A stretch of DNA of 64,000 nucleotides from Clostridia bacterium. GTDB lineage: Bacteria > Bacillota > Clostridia > Christensenellales > Borkfalkiaceae. Positions 47,616-57,282 of the stretch are shown in pieces. The position numbers and the translations under genes were made by a program. The notes beneath the pieces are model-generated. The model searched no databases. It was not told the DNA's origin and worked only from the letters and a program-made list of their open reading frames with translations. The stretch lies in assembly GCA_028720205.1 (NCBI GenBank), contig JAQYLE010000037.1, positions 27,797 to 91,796 of the forward strand, in the 5' to 3' direction. Each line of letters starts with the position of its first letter. The stretch's first letter is position 1.

Positions 47616-48551
47616 ATGACGGAATTTAAAGAAGTGGTGGCTGCGCCGAAAAAACGGCGCAGCAAAGCTGATAAGCAAAAAATAATCTTTCTCTGTACGA
47701 TTTTCGCGTTACCAGCCATCAACTTTGCAGTGTTCTGGGTCTACCTCAACATTTCGGCAATCGATTATGCTTTTAAGATCGAGCAGTTGGACGGGACGGT
47801 CGTTTACAGTCTCAACAACTTCAAAGCGCTGTTCGAGGCGATGACAGTTCCGAATTCCACGTTTTGGATTTCGCTCAGAAACTCCCTCTTGTATTGGGTG
47901 ACTTCGGTTGTATCCTATCTATTTGCCATGATCGTGGGGTACTTCCTGTTCAAAGAGCTACCGGGGTATAAGGGCTACCGATTCTTCTTCTATATGCCAA
48001 CTTTGATTGCGCCCACGATTTTGGTTGCACTTTTCAGGCAACTGATTGCGGCGAACGGACCTTTGGCGGGAATGTTCGGCGGCATGGAGAACGTTCCGCG
48101 GTTTTTAACGAGCGAGGAGCTCGCCATCTGGGTCTGCCTGTTCTATTCGTTCTTTTTTGGGCTTGGGGCGAATTTGATCGTGATCAGCGGTGCGATGACG
48201 CAGGTGGATAAATCGATGCTCGATGCGGGCAAAATCGACGGCGTGAATATGCGGCAGGAGTTATTCCGCATCATGCTTCCCGTCATCTGGCCGACGGTGA
48301 TTGCACAGCTGATCGGAACGATTGCGGGCATTTTCATGGCATCGGGACCGATTCTGTTGCTTACCAACGGCGCTTACGAAACGCGGACGATTGCTTTCTG
48401 GATCTACGAGCAGGTACTCACGGGTTCAAACTATTATTATTCGGCGGCGATCGGAATGTTCTTTGCTCTGCTCGCCATTCCGCTCACATTCTTATCGCGT
48501 TGGCTCATGCGCAAGGTCGTGCCGAGCAACGACGCTTTGGAGGGCAGATAA
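47616..48551 (+). CDS. CUT1 sugar ABC transporter permease (LplB/UgpA type)
   Basis: 311 residues, six membrane segments. The EAA loop that binds the ATPase reads LDAGKIDGVNMRQELFRIMLP. AAGGGG lies before the ATG. Pairs with the next gene. The first 30 residues are basic and cytosolic. LplB-type permeases import oligosaccharides. Confidence 0.93.
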   Translation: MTEFKEVVAAPKKRRSKADKQKIIFLCTIFALPAINFAVFWVYLNISAIDYAFKIEQLDGTVVYSLNNFKALFEAMTVPNSTFWISLRNSLLYWVTSVVSYLFAMIVGYFLFKELPGYKGYRFFFYMPTLIAPTILVALFRQLIAANGPLAGMFGGMENVPRFLTSEELAIWVCLFYSFFFGLGANLIVISGAMTQVDKSMLDAGKIDGVNMRQELFRIMLPVIWPTVIAQLIGTIAGIFMASGPILLLTNGAYETRTIAFWIYEQVLTGSNYYYSAAIGMFFALLAIPLTFLSRWLMRKVVPSNDALEGR

Positions 48552-48552
48552 T

Positions 48553-49434
48553 ATGACTACTACGCAAAGAAAATGGGCGGAATTAAAAGACAGGCTGAAA
48601 AAAGTTCCGCTTTCGCTCTGGATCGTAAGCGTGCTGTTCCTGATCTATACGTTGTTGCTTATCTTTCCGCTCTTGTTTGCGCTCAATTCGGCGCTCAAAA
48701 ACGGCGATATGGACTACCTCGAAAATCTCAATCGGATTACGACGCACCCGAGGTTTATGAATTTTATCGAGGCGTTCACACAGTTGGAGATCAGCGGCGT
48801 TACGTTCGGGGAAATGTTCCTCAATTCCATTTGGTTTTCGGTCGGCACAACGTTCTTTAATATCTTTTCATCTATGTGTCTTGCGTACGGCGTTGCCAAA
48901 TACAAATTTAGGGGCAGGAATTTTATTTATAATCTTGTATTAGTGGTTATGGTATTCCCTATGTTCGGAACAATGGCGGCTAAATACAAATTGTTCTCGG
49001 TATTGCATTTTATCGATTCGCCGCTTATTATCCTTGCTTATGCGGGAGCGTATAACGCGCAATTTCTGATTTTGTATGCATTTTTCAAGAATATCGACTG
49101 GGCATACGCAGAGGCGGCGTTTATGGACGGAGCAAATCACTTTACGGTGTTTTTCCGCATTATGATTCCTATGGCACTTCCCTCGATTGCCGCGCTTGCC
49201 GTTACGGGATTTATTACCAGCTGGAATAACTACGAAGAGGTATTGCTCTATTTGCCGAATATGCCCACGCTGTCTACTGGGCTGTACGTATTCAGCACCA
49301 AGATGATGTATATGGCAGACCGCCCGCTTTATTACGCGGGAATGCTGATTTCGCTTGTACCCGTCTTTGCGGTGTATCTGGCGTTGCAAAGTACCGTCAT
49401 CCGCGTTACCGTGGAGGGCGGCGTGAAAGAATAA
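48553..49434 (+). CDS. CUT1 sugar ABC transporter permease (LplC/UgpE type)
   Basis: 293 residues, six membrane segments, EAA loop AAFMDGANHFTVFFRIMIP. The start is one base after the previous stop. Together with the preceding permease and the lipoprotein at 49457 it forms an importer. No ATPase is encoded here, as is usual for loci that use a shared MsmX-type ATPase. Confidence 0.93.
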   Translation: MTTTQRKWAELKDRLKKVPLSLWIVSVLFLIYTLLLIFPLLFALNSALKNGDMDYLENLNRITTHPRFMNFIEAFTQLEISGVTFGEMFLNSIWFSVGTTFFNIFSSMCLAYGVAKYKFRGRNFIYNLVLVVMVFPMFGTMAAKYKLFSVLHFIDSPLIILAYAGAYNAQFLILYAFFKNIDWAYAEAAFMDGANHFTVFFRIMIPMALPSIAALAVTGFITSWNNYEEVLLYLPNMPTLSTGLYVFSTKMMYMADRPLYYAGMLISLVPVFAVYLALQSTVIRVTVEGGVKE

Positions 49435-49456
49435 AAAATTAAAACGGAGGTATTGT

Positions 49457-51055
49457 ATGAAAAAGAAATTTAAAGTGTTCGGGGCGATAGCCGTAAGTGC
49501 GTTGATGTGCTTTTCGACTCTGTCGCTCGGCGGGTGTAACAAAGGCAATCAGGATATAGGGAATCCCGACGTACTAAATATCGTAATGCCCGATTTGGGT
49601 TACGGGACCGACGGTATGAAGGCGCTTGCCTCGGCGTTCACCGAAAAGACGGGACACAAAACAAACGTTGACGTGACGCCCACAGAATCGGGATATGAAA
49701 ATGCAATCCGTTCGGGCACCGCTCCGTACGACATTTACGTCATGCGGCAAAATACGTATTTGCTCGTAGCGGCAAACGCCGCCAATTTCTCGGGAGAGGA
49801 TGTCGTCGTTGCCTGTCTTGACGACGTGTACGAGGCGGAGGTCGCAAACGAGGGTATTAAATTCAAAGATAAGATGAAGGATATCTACGAGGTCTACAAC
49901 CGCGTAGATGCAAAGGGGAACGGCGATTATCACTATTACGCCGTGCAATGGTGCGACAGTATTTTCAGTCTTGTACGCAACCTCGACGTCTGGCAGGAGG
50001 ATTGGATTGTGCCGAATACGACAGACGAATTGCTTGCGCTGTGTGCCGAGATCAAGGGCGACGGTGCGATGCCGATGATCTGGTCGAGCCAAGCGCCCTA
50101 TATGTGGTCGACCGCAAATCTTTGGGTGTCGCAGTATCAGGGGATCGACGACATGTACGGCAACGAAGGATTCTGGAACTGTTACAGCGAAGCGGGAGAG
50201 AAAAATTCGCCTAAAATGTGGCAGAGAAGAGGAATTCTGTATGCTATGGAGGTGCTCGACGAACTTGTCAACCTCGAAAACGGATATTCGCATACGATGA
50301 GCACCTCGGTTGACTTCACGACGGCGCAGGGGTATTTCCTCATTCCTTCGCAGAAGATCGCCATGATGAGCAACGGCGATTGGCTCTATAAGGAAATGGT
50401 AAAGAATTATTCGAACGCAAAAATCGAGATGATGAAGACACCCGTCCTCAGTAAAATCAAAGATCACCCCGATTGCGAGGGAACGATCGAAAACGATGCG
50501 GAGCTCTCCGCGCTTATAAAGGCAATCGATGCGGGCTTGAAGTCGATTACGGGCGAGGGATACAGTGTTTCGCAAAAGGCATTCGATAAAGTATATGAGG
50601 CGCGCACCATGTACACGTGCGGACCGAATATCAACCATATCATGGTCTCGCCGTCCTATTCGGACTCGCTCGATCTCGTTAAGCAGTTCTATAACTTTAT
50701 GGCGAGCGAGAAGGGACTTACGACGTATACGAAGAGTTCGGGCGGATTCACGCTTGAATTCAACGTGAGCGATACAGTGCGCGCTGCCTCCGAATCGGTT
50801 GCTAACAGTTTTGTAAAATCGACCGAAGCGCTCAAATATGGTAATCAGGTTTCGCCTTGGCCTATGTATACGAACCGTCTGTTCGCCATGGGCGGTATGC
50901 CCGTGAATCCCTGTATCGAATCGGGCTATACCTTCCCCGAGCAGATATTCTCTTTGGGGAAAGGGTATAAAAATGCGGCGAAACTGTATTCGGAAAACTA
51001 CCAAAACGCAGCAAATAAATGGTCGTCCTATTTGACGACGGCAGGAATGGCATGA
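49457..51055 (+). CDS. Extracellular solute-binding lipoprotein of the sugar importer
   Basis: 532 residues, long for this class as in LplA-like binding proteins. Lipobox SLGGC (about residue 27). The fold is family 1 (YGTDGMKALASAFTEKTGHKTNVDV; SGTAPYDIYV; GDWLYKEMV). Should deliver an oligosaccharide to the two permeases upstream. AACGGAGG precedes the ATG. The stop overlaps a possible start of the next gene. Confidence 0.93.
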   Translation: MKKKFKVFGAIAVSALMCFSTLSLGGCNKGNQDIGNPDVLNIVMPDLGYGTDGMKALASAFTEKTGHKTNVDVTPTESGYENAIRSGTAPYDIYVMRQNTYLLVAANAANFSGEDVVVACLDDVYEAEVANEGIKFKDKMKDIYEVYNRVDAKGNGDYHYYAVQWCDSIFSLVRNLDVWQEDWIVPNTTDELLALCAEIKGDGAMPMIWSSQAPYMWSTANLWVSQYQGIDDMYGNEGFWNCYSEAGEKNSPKMWQRRGILYAMEVLDELVNLENGYSHTMSTSVDFTTAQGYFLIPSQKIAMMSNGDWLYKEMVKNYSNAKIEMMKTPVLSKIKDHPDCEGTIENDAELSALIKAIDAGLKSITGEGYSVSQKAFDKVYEARTMYTCGPNINHIMVSPSYSDSLDLVKQFYNFMASEKGLTTYTKSSGGFTLEFNVSDTVRAASESVANSFVKSTEALKYGNQVSPWPMYTNRLFAMGGMPVNPCIESGYTFPEQIFSLGKGYKNAAKLYSENYQNAANKWSSYLTTAGMA

Positions 51056-51081
51056 TAAAAGAAAGGGAGAAAATTCAAAGC

Positions 51082-53604
51082 ATGAAAACGAGTAAAAGCA
51101 GTTGCGGAAAGCGGTTGTGTGCTCTCGCAGCGAGTTTATCGTTAGCTGCCGTATGTCTTTCCGCTTTTCCTTACGGCGGGCGCGGAGCGGTAGCAGCGGA
51201 TGCGGGCGATTTCCATGTGTGGACGACCTATAACGACTACACCGTGTTGCAAGACCCCGAAAGTATGCAAAAAAATCGTATCGTGCCGCCGACCGTGTTG
51301 TCCGAAGACGAAGGAGTTTGCTTGTCAGTCACGATGGGACAAGGGGAGACGGAGGGTGCGCAACTCATTCTTACGCCCGACAAAGACGTTTCGTCTTTCG
51401 ATTTGCAAGTCTCTCCGCTTACTAACGGTGAGCACGAGCTGGGCGACATCGATGTATTTTTCCAGCATTACATCACTGTGGCGCACCCCGATGAATTAAA
51501 ATACTCCACGGTGCCTATGGGGCAGTACCCCGATATGCTTGTGCCGCTTAATAAGGCGAAGGAGTACGGCGAAAACAAAGTAAAAGCGGGTAAAAATCAG
51601 GGCATTACCGTCAATTTTACCACGACGAACAAAACGCCTGCGGGCACATACAGCGGTAATTTTAAGCTGATCGTTGACGGCGCGGAGCGGACGATCCCTG
51701 TTTCGGTCACGGTTAGAGAGATCGATTTGACGGCGACGAGCAACGTGAAGGTTTCGGCGGCAGCGACGGGAACATTGCCTGCGGAAACATACGATATGCT
51801 CATGAACGATTACCGTATCATGTTGCAATATCCGACGCAGGCGGCATATTCGCCGCAGGAAATGGTAAAAGCCGTCGAAAGGAACTGGGACAATCCCCGC
51901 TTTACCAATTACGATATTCCGAACAACGACGTGACGATGTTCAAGGCGTTTATCAAAGAACTTGCCAAGGCAAGCTACGATTCAGACCATAATTATCTGA
52001 CAAAGGCGGTGTGCTATTTGCAGTCGATCGACGAGAGCGAAAATGCGCAGATCGTTGTCGATACGGTGAAACGCTATACGCAGGCGAAGCAAGAGGTCAA
52101 AGGTGAGTTGACGTCCTATTTTTCAAGCGACGAATTGCGCGACGCGATCTTTCAAGCAATCGATGATCTGGTTGTTTATACGACGTTTACGGCATTGAAT
52201 ACCAGCATCAAGGTATCCGATTTTCAATGCGGCGAGACGGGCGGAACACTGTGCGGTGCATTTGAGGAGATCGGACGTAAGGGCGAGATACTCGATGAGT
52301 TTCAGAATGAAAGCTCAACACCTATCTGGATTTATTCCAACCGCGCTTGGCCGGAAATCGGCACGTCTATGCAGAACTACGGGCAGTCGCTTCGTACGCT
52401 TGGTTGGAGCATGGCGGAAAACGATCTCGGCGGCTATCTCTTTTGGGGATTGGCAGTCACCTACCGTATTAACGCCGGTTCGCCCGCCGATCTTCATTCC
52501 AACACGTCGCGCAATTACTACGACGATGCGCTCAACTTTGTGCAAAAGGACGGCAGTTACGATTTTACGAACGTGGGGGACGGCGCGCTGATCTACCCTG
52601 CAAAGAAATACGGCGATCCCGACGGCTGGTACGCGTCGCTCCGTCTTGCCAACTTCCGCGACGGAATCGAGGACAACGAAGCGCTGTATCAGCTTGAACA
52701 GCGTTACAACGAACTTTCCGATCGTTACGGCGCGGAGAAGAAATTCGACGACATGCTGTCGTGGGTGTATAGGAAGGGGCTTTCTACGCCCGTGTCATAC
52801 TACGCCGACGACGGAAAGACAGTATACGAGATGCGTGATGCGGTGTTCGATCTGTACGAGGCGGCGAATTCTTCCGTGGGCTTGCTTCTGGAAGGAATCG
52901 AGGTGAACGGCGACAAGGCGACGGCAAGGTTTTATGCGGACGCAAGTTCGGTGACGGTCAACGGGCATACGGTCGCGGGCAACGGAAAATTATTTACCTA
53001 TACTTGGTCGCTGAGCGAATCGCCTCGCATTGAAATTGCGGCGGACGGCGTGAATTTCTCCGCAGACGTGTTCGATTACGGAAAAATCGAAATGCCGCTC
53101 CAAACGCAAAAAATATACAACACGGAAGCAAATCGCATGGTGACGGGGCTGGACGGCGATGGAGATCCTGCCAGAGTCGTGTTTTTAAGCGACAAAAAAG
53201 TGTTTAAGATTTCGATCGACGAGACGGAGGATCAGGAGAATCCGTTGAACGCGCCCGTATTCTATCTGAACGGCGAATTGTTCGGAACGGAGAATCTATT
53301 TGATATTTATTATGTGAGCTTTCGTATGCGGTTAAAATTCAAGTCCGAGGTGCATGAAAAAGTGCCGGTTACGGTGACGTTGAATCAGAGCGAATATATT
53401 GAAAGAACGCTTGCGAGCTTTACGATCGATCCTGCCGATGCGGACGAGGACAGTTGGATCACAATGGACGTCACGTTAAAACTTGACTATCTTCCGCTCA
53501 AAGAAGCGAAGAGTATCGGATTTGCGTTCAAGAGTCACTATAACCGCTGGTATCACATGGGCGCGGATATACAAATTTCCGATCTTGCCTATACGGTGCG
53601 TTAA
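51082..53604 (+). CDS. Secreted DUF4091/GH123-like protein
   Basis: 840 residues with a signal peptide and likely AVAA/D cleavage near residue 33, no lipobox. An N-terminal beta-sandwich (residues about 45-220), a barrel with DUF4091-type end (WYASLRLANFRDGIEDNEALYQL), and a C-terminal beta domain (SFRMRLKFKSEV...YHMGADIQISDLAY). GH123 enzymes remove N-acetylgalactosamine from glycosphingolipids, but DUF4091 proteins act on several glycans, so substrate is open. A start at 51052 that overlaps the upstream stop is also possible. It likely trims the polymer outside the cell. Confidence 0.75.
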   Translation: MKTSKSSCGKRLCALAASLSLAAVCLSAFPYGGRGAVAADAGDFHVWTTYNDYTVLQDPESMQKNRIVPPTVLSEDEGVCLSVTMGQGETEGAQLILTPDKDVSSFDLQVSPLTNGEHELGDIDVFFQHYITVAHPDELKYSTVPMGQYPDMLVPLNKAKEYGENKVKAGKNQGITVNFTTTNKTPAGTYSGNFKLIVDGAERTIPVSVTVREIDLTATSNVKVSAAATGTLPAETYDMLMNDYRIMLQYPTQAAYSPQEMVKAVERNWDNPRFTNYDIPNNDVTMFKAFIKELAKASYDSDHNYLTKAVCYLQSIDESENAQIVVDTVKRYTQAKQEVKGELTSYFSSDELRDAIFQAIDDLVVYTTFTALNTSIKVSDFQCGETGGTLCGAFEEIGRKGEILDEFQNESSTPIWIYSNRAWPEIGTSMQNYGQSLRTLGWSMAENDLGGYLFWGLAVTYRINAGSPADLHSNTSRNYYDDALNFVQKDGSYDFTNVGDGALIYPAKKYGDPDGWYASLRLANFRDGIEDNEALYQLEQRYNELSDRYGAEKKFDDMLSWVYRKGLSTPVSYYADDGKTVYEMRDAVFDLYEAANSSVGLLLEGIEVNGDKATARFYADASSVTVNGHTVAGNGKLFTYTWSLSESPRIEIAADGVNFSADVFDYGKIEMPLQTQKIYNTEANRMVTGLDGDGDPARVVFLSDKKVFKISIDETEDQENPLNAPVFYLNGELFGTENLFDIYYVSFRMRLKFKSEVHEKVPVTVTLNQSEYIERTLASFTIDPADADEDSWITMDVTLKLDYLPLKEAKSIGFAFKSHYNRWYHMGADIQISDLAYTVR

Positions 53605-53613
53605 GGAGGAACT

Positions 53614-55650
53614 ATGAAAAAGATTATTTCAACTGTTATGACAGTGGCGGTTGCGTCCGCCTGTCTTTCGGCGTTTGCGGCGTGCGGCGGAACAAATACG
53701 GAGGAAAAACCGGAAAAACCGCAGGTGCGCCGCGAGGTTCTCGCCGATTTCGAGGCGTTCGACGATATCTACAATATGATGACGAATTACAGTAATATCT
53801 CTTTTTCCGGAAGCTACACGCTTTCAACGCTATCCGATCGAAAAGAGAAGGTCAAGCCGATCGACGGTAATTCGAGCTTTGAATGGCGGATCGACGGCGC
53901 GCTCGGCGAGAACTGGCTGGGCTACGACAAGACGAGCGGAACGCCCGCGAGAATATTTTACAATATATTCGACAACACGAAAAACGACGGAAACTGGGGA
54001 TTTGACTGGAAGTACCTGTGCGGCACGAGCGTGGATATCTATAACGACAACGACTTCGAAATTCGCGTTTCTATGTACAATCTTTTTTACGGCGGCTTTC
54101 CGTATAATTACGGATCGATAACTGTTCCTGCGAAATCCACAAAGACGTTGCACGTGAACGTCAATCGCTATTTTATGCAGAAGGAGAACACGAGGGAGCT
54201 GTCTGTATTCTCCTTCGGGGTGGACTACGACAAGCAGGTACTTTCGGACGGAACGCTCTACTTCCCGCAGGCATACGTCTATTTTGATAACCTCACCGCG
54301 GAGATCTTGGAGGAAGACGTATACGATCAGAACGGGAACGCAATCATCGAGAAAAAGTTTTCTTCCGGGAACGAAATACTCAATTTCAGCGACGAGGGCG
54401 ATCTTACGTTTATGCGCGAAATCGGACACCAATACGCGAAGGAAAGCGATAACGTTTGGTTTACCGAGGCATGGCACGAGGGAACGGGCTCTTCCTTTCA
54501 CTACAATACCGATAAAAGTTTTGTCGCGGAAGGGAACGTCGGTTCGTTGGAATGGCGGATCAATCCTACTTTCCAGACGAAATTCAATTCCGAAGCGTAC
54601 CGCTATCTGACCGATAAAAATTACATGGAGCCGAATGCGTTGACGGGCATTACCGTGTGCGGCGATTATCTCAATTACATCAACCTTGCGTATTTGAAGG
54701 ATAAAAACGCAAAAATTACTGTGGACGTTTTTAATGCGGGAGATTTTGACAAGGAAGTCGCATTTGGGATTCATGATAACAGCGGTATTTCTAAAAAAGT
54801 GCAAACCGATTACCCTTATGATTACGGCGCGCTCTATTCTACAGATAAATGGTATAAACTTAAAAAGGGCGAATGGACGACGCTGGAACTAGACGATTTT
54901 TCCATGCTCGATGTGAGCAACGGCTTAGCGCGTTTGCAGCTTGTGACGAGTCTTTTGGACGTGAGCGAGGAATTGAGCTTTTACGTGAATAATCTTAGAA
55001 TCGATTACGGTACAACTGCGAAAAGCGGCGAAAGCGCCCAGGCGGAAGAGAGAACGGACGCAGAGAGCACGGTTTCGAAGAAGATATATGCGTTTGACGA
55101 AAAAATGGGGCTCGTCGCGCATATGGGGCACAGCTTTGTCAACGAATTGGAGGTTCAGCTCGTCGATTTTGACAGTCAGAAGGATTTAAACGGGAATTCG
55201 GTCGCCGTAAGCGAAGAAATGGCTACGGAAGGCGTTACGTCGGGCATCAGGCTCAAATCCTACCGAACGCTCGGCAGGGCGGTGCTTACCGACCCCGAAA
55301 CATTGAATTGGGATAAGCATTACGAAACGCTTTATTTCTGGTTCTACAACGCGGGATATTCAAGCGTGACCGTGACGTTTAATAATTGGTCGGTGACGAT
55401 TCCCGCAGGTCGGGGTTGGCAGAAAGTGATTATCGGCGCAAAGACCGTCCGGCTTGAGAACGGTGAAACGAAAACGGTGACCGATTACAGCTTAATTTCA
55501 TCATTGAGCAAATCTACGGTTCTCAACGGAATGATCGATCTTGAAGACTGCGTCGGTTCATTTTTGATGTTCAAGACAAATCAATATTATGAAGAATTTT
55601 ATATGTCTGCCATCTACGGCGAACCGTTTGAAGGCGAACAGGAGGCGTAA
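53614..55650 (+). CDS. Lipoprotein with repeated jelly-roll-like modules, function unknown
   Basis: 678 residues, lipobox FAACG (about residue 23) and a perfect AAGGAGG. Three similar beta modules of about 200 residues can be seen; the first two share S(F/L)EWRI, a Tyr-rich stretch and VDVFNAGDFDKEV/VDIYNDNDFEIRV, the third has YFWFYNAGYSSVTVTFNNW. This is the pattern of carbohydrate-binding sandwiches. No acid-pair motif for catalysis is evident. Probably a surface glycan-binding protein, placed next to the secreted DUF4091 enzyme. Confidence 0.7.
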   Translation: MKKIISTVMTVAVASACLSAFAACGGTNTEEKPEKPQVRREVLADFEAFDDIYNMMTNYSNISFSGSYTLSTLSDRKEKVKPIDGNSSFEWRIDGALGENWLGYDKTSGTPARIFYNIFDNTKNDGNWGFDWKYLCGTSVDIYNDNDFEIRVSMYNLFYGGFPYNYGSITVPAKSTKTLHVNVNRYFMQKENTRELSVFSFGVDYDKQVLSDGTLYFPQAYVYFDNLTAEILEEDVYDQNGNAIIEKKFSSGNEILNFSDEGDLTFMREIGHQYAKESDNVWFTEAWHEGTGSSFHYNTDKSFVAEGNVGSLEWRINPTFQTKFNSEAYRYLTDKNYMEPNALTGITVCGDYLNYINLAYLKDKNAKITVDVFNAGDFDKEVAFGIHDNSGISKKVQTDYPYDYGALYSTDKWYKLKKGEWTTLELDDFSMLDVSNGLARLQLVTSLLDVSEELSFYVNNLRIDYGTTAKSGESAQAEERTDAESTVSKKIYAFDEKMGLVAHMGHSFVNELEVQLVDFDSQKDLNGNSVAVSEEMATEGVTSGIRLKSYRTLGRAVLTDPETLNWDKHYETLYFWFYNAGYSSVTVTFNNWSVTIPAGRGWQKVIIGAKTVRLENGETKTVTDYSLISSLSKSTVLNGMIDLEDCVGSFLMFKTNQYYEEFYMSAIYGEPFEGEQEA

Positions 55651-55652
55651 CC

Positions 55653-57221
55653 ATGAAGTCAAATAAAAGAAAATATTCGTTCATTGTTTCCGTCGTGTTG
55701 GTATTTGTTCTGTTATTTGCGTCTGCTTGCGGCGGAGAGCAGAAAGTCGAATACGAGCTAAACTATACCGAGCTTACGGTTATGACGAACGAAGAACCTG
55801 TTCGGCTGGAAGTGAAGAAGAACGGGGAAACGTACACGGGTGCAATTAGTTGGAAAGTAGATAACGGAATTGTTCTCTCGGCGCATCAGGGTTATGTGAA
55901 GGGTTTGAGCGCGGGACAGACGGTTGTTCGTGCGGAGCTTGGCGAGAGCGGCGGGAAGGTGGAACTTGCGTGCAATATCACCGTAAAACAATCGGTTACG
56001 GCGGAACTTTTCGACATCACGGCGTATGGCGGTGCGGGCGATATCGACGTCACTTTGCCGAGCGGACTCTACACGAGCGGCGCGAGCGCAAGTGTCGTTT
56101 CGTTGCGGGATCAGGACGGAAACACCGTAGAGAAACTCAAAAAGAGCGGTGGGCGGGACTATGTGGAGAACGGATTCGAGAACAGACTTGCCGAAGGGTA
56201 CTATACGTTGACGTATCGGATCGCGCTCGGTGACGTTTCCAAAGAATTCAAACGCTCTCTTCGCGTGAAGCCTGCAAACAGATACGAAAATATTTTCCTT
56301 CTCGATCCTGTCGACGGAAGCGAGAAGGTGTACGGTATGGCGGCAAATCTCGAATATCTGACGTTCCAACAGAGGAATGAAGAGAACCCTGGGCAGTACG
56401 TCACCTATACGCAGGAAGGGAACAGCGGATATTCGGAGGAAAACGGAATCGATCAGAATCGGGAAGAGTTTTTGCAGTCGTTGAAAGCATCGGGATATAA
56501 CGGATTTTTGACGGAGGATATCGGCGGTTTTGATACCGTTTATCGGATGTACTGCAAAAAGAATAATTCCACGCATCAACCGACGCCGTTTTTCTATCTG
56601 AATTTGAAAGATACGGCAAGCTCTGTCTATCGGAATCTGGACTCCGAAAGCATGTCGGAATCGGCGCGTTTGGCATTTTGGATGAGAACATGGCATAGAA
56701 GTGATTCGTCTCAGCCGTATACCGTACTTTCCGTTACTAATCAATGGGCGTGGCTCTATAAATGCATGAACGACGGCGAAACCGAGCTTACGGGCGTTTT
56801 TCCGACGGCTACGGCGGGAGAGTGGGGTAAGTGCGTATTTGATCTGAATCAGCTCAAAGTACAAATTCAGGACGCCAACAACGTCGCGCTCGGAATCGGC
56901 AATTACGGCACGGAGCAGCAGAACTTTTTACAGGGCGAATTTATCTTTGAACTGTACTCCGTAGAGTTGGAAATTTCCGACGAATTGCCGCTGTCCGAAG
57001 GCAAGGCAGATGTCAAGCTTTACGGCGAATTCAGCGGGCTGTTCGATTCTTATACCTTTGAGATCTTCGACGGGGAGGAGAAGATTGCAGAGGGGAGCAG
57101 CGACAATACGCTTGTTTCTTTTGCTCAAGGCGGACAATATCGCATCGTTTATACTCTGAAAAACGGGGAAAGCGTTTGGGAAAAGAAGTACGAAAGAACA
57201 GTGACCGTCATCGGATCGTAA
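55653..57221 (+). CDS. Lipoprotein with Big_2-like domain and modules shared with the 1383-residue protein
   Basis: 522 residues, lipobox FASACG. After it comes a Big_2-like Ig domain (SWKVDNGIVLSAHQGYVKGLSAGQTVVRAE), an Ig-like strand set, a beta-sandwich ending FIFELYSVELE, and an Ig-like end (YTLKNGESVWEKKYERTVTVIG). The last two are the same module pair as in the protein at 43443, here in one copy. Likely a second, smaller surface binder. Two bases separate it from the gene before. A terminator hairpin follows. Confidence 0.75.
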   Translation: MKSNKRKYSFIVSVVLVFVLLFASACGGEQKVEYELNYTELTVMTNEEPVRLEVKKNGETYTGAISWKVDNGIVLSAHQGYVKGLSAGQTVVRAELGESGGKVELACNITVKQSVTAELFDITAYGGAGDIDVTLPSGLYTSGASASVVSLRDQDGNTVEKLKKSGGRDYVENGFENRLAEGYYTLTYRIALGDVSKEFKRSLRVKPANRYENIFLLDPVDGSEKVYGMAANLEYLTFQQRNEENPGQYVTYTQEGNSGYSEENGIDQNREEFLQSLKASGYNGFLTEDIGGFDTVYRMYCKKNNSTHQPTPFFYLNLKDTASSVYRNLDSESMSESARLAFWMRTWHRSDSSQPYTVLSVTNQWAWLYKCMNDGETELTGVFPTATAGEWGKCVFDLNQLKVQIQDANNVALGIGNYGTEQQNFLQGEFIFELYSVELEISDELPLSEGKADVKLYGEFSGLFDSYTFEIFDGEEKIAEGSSDNTLVSFAQGGQYRIVYTLKNGESVWEKKYERTVTVIGS

Positions 57222-57237
57222 ACGCAATGTCTATCGT

Positions 57238-57273
57238 GACGCCGCTTCCTATTTTCGGGTGGCGGCGTCTTTT
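57238..57273 (+). terminator. Hairpin between the lipoprotein genes and the GH36 gene
   Basis: GACGCCGC (57238-57245) with GCGGCGTC (57262-57269) and TTTT. The short T run and closeness to the next ribosome site suggest partial termination that lowers expression of the intracellular enzymes relative to the surface proteins. Confidence 0.6.
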
Positions 57274-57282
57274 GAGGTATCT

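Noticed and set aside
49574..51004. Minus-strand ORF of 476 codons
   Set aside because: Exact antisense of the solute-binding protein gene, no ribosome site and no recognisable motif.
55758..56864. Minus-strand ORF of 368 codons
   Set aside because: Antisense to the Big_2 lipoprotein gene; Arg/His-rich shadow.
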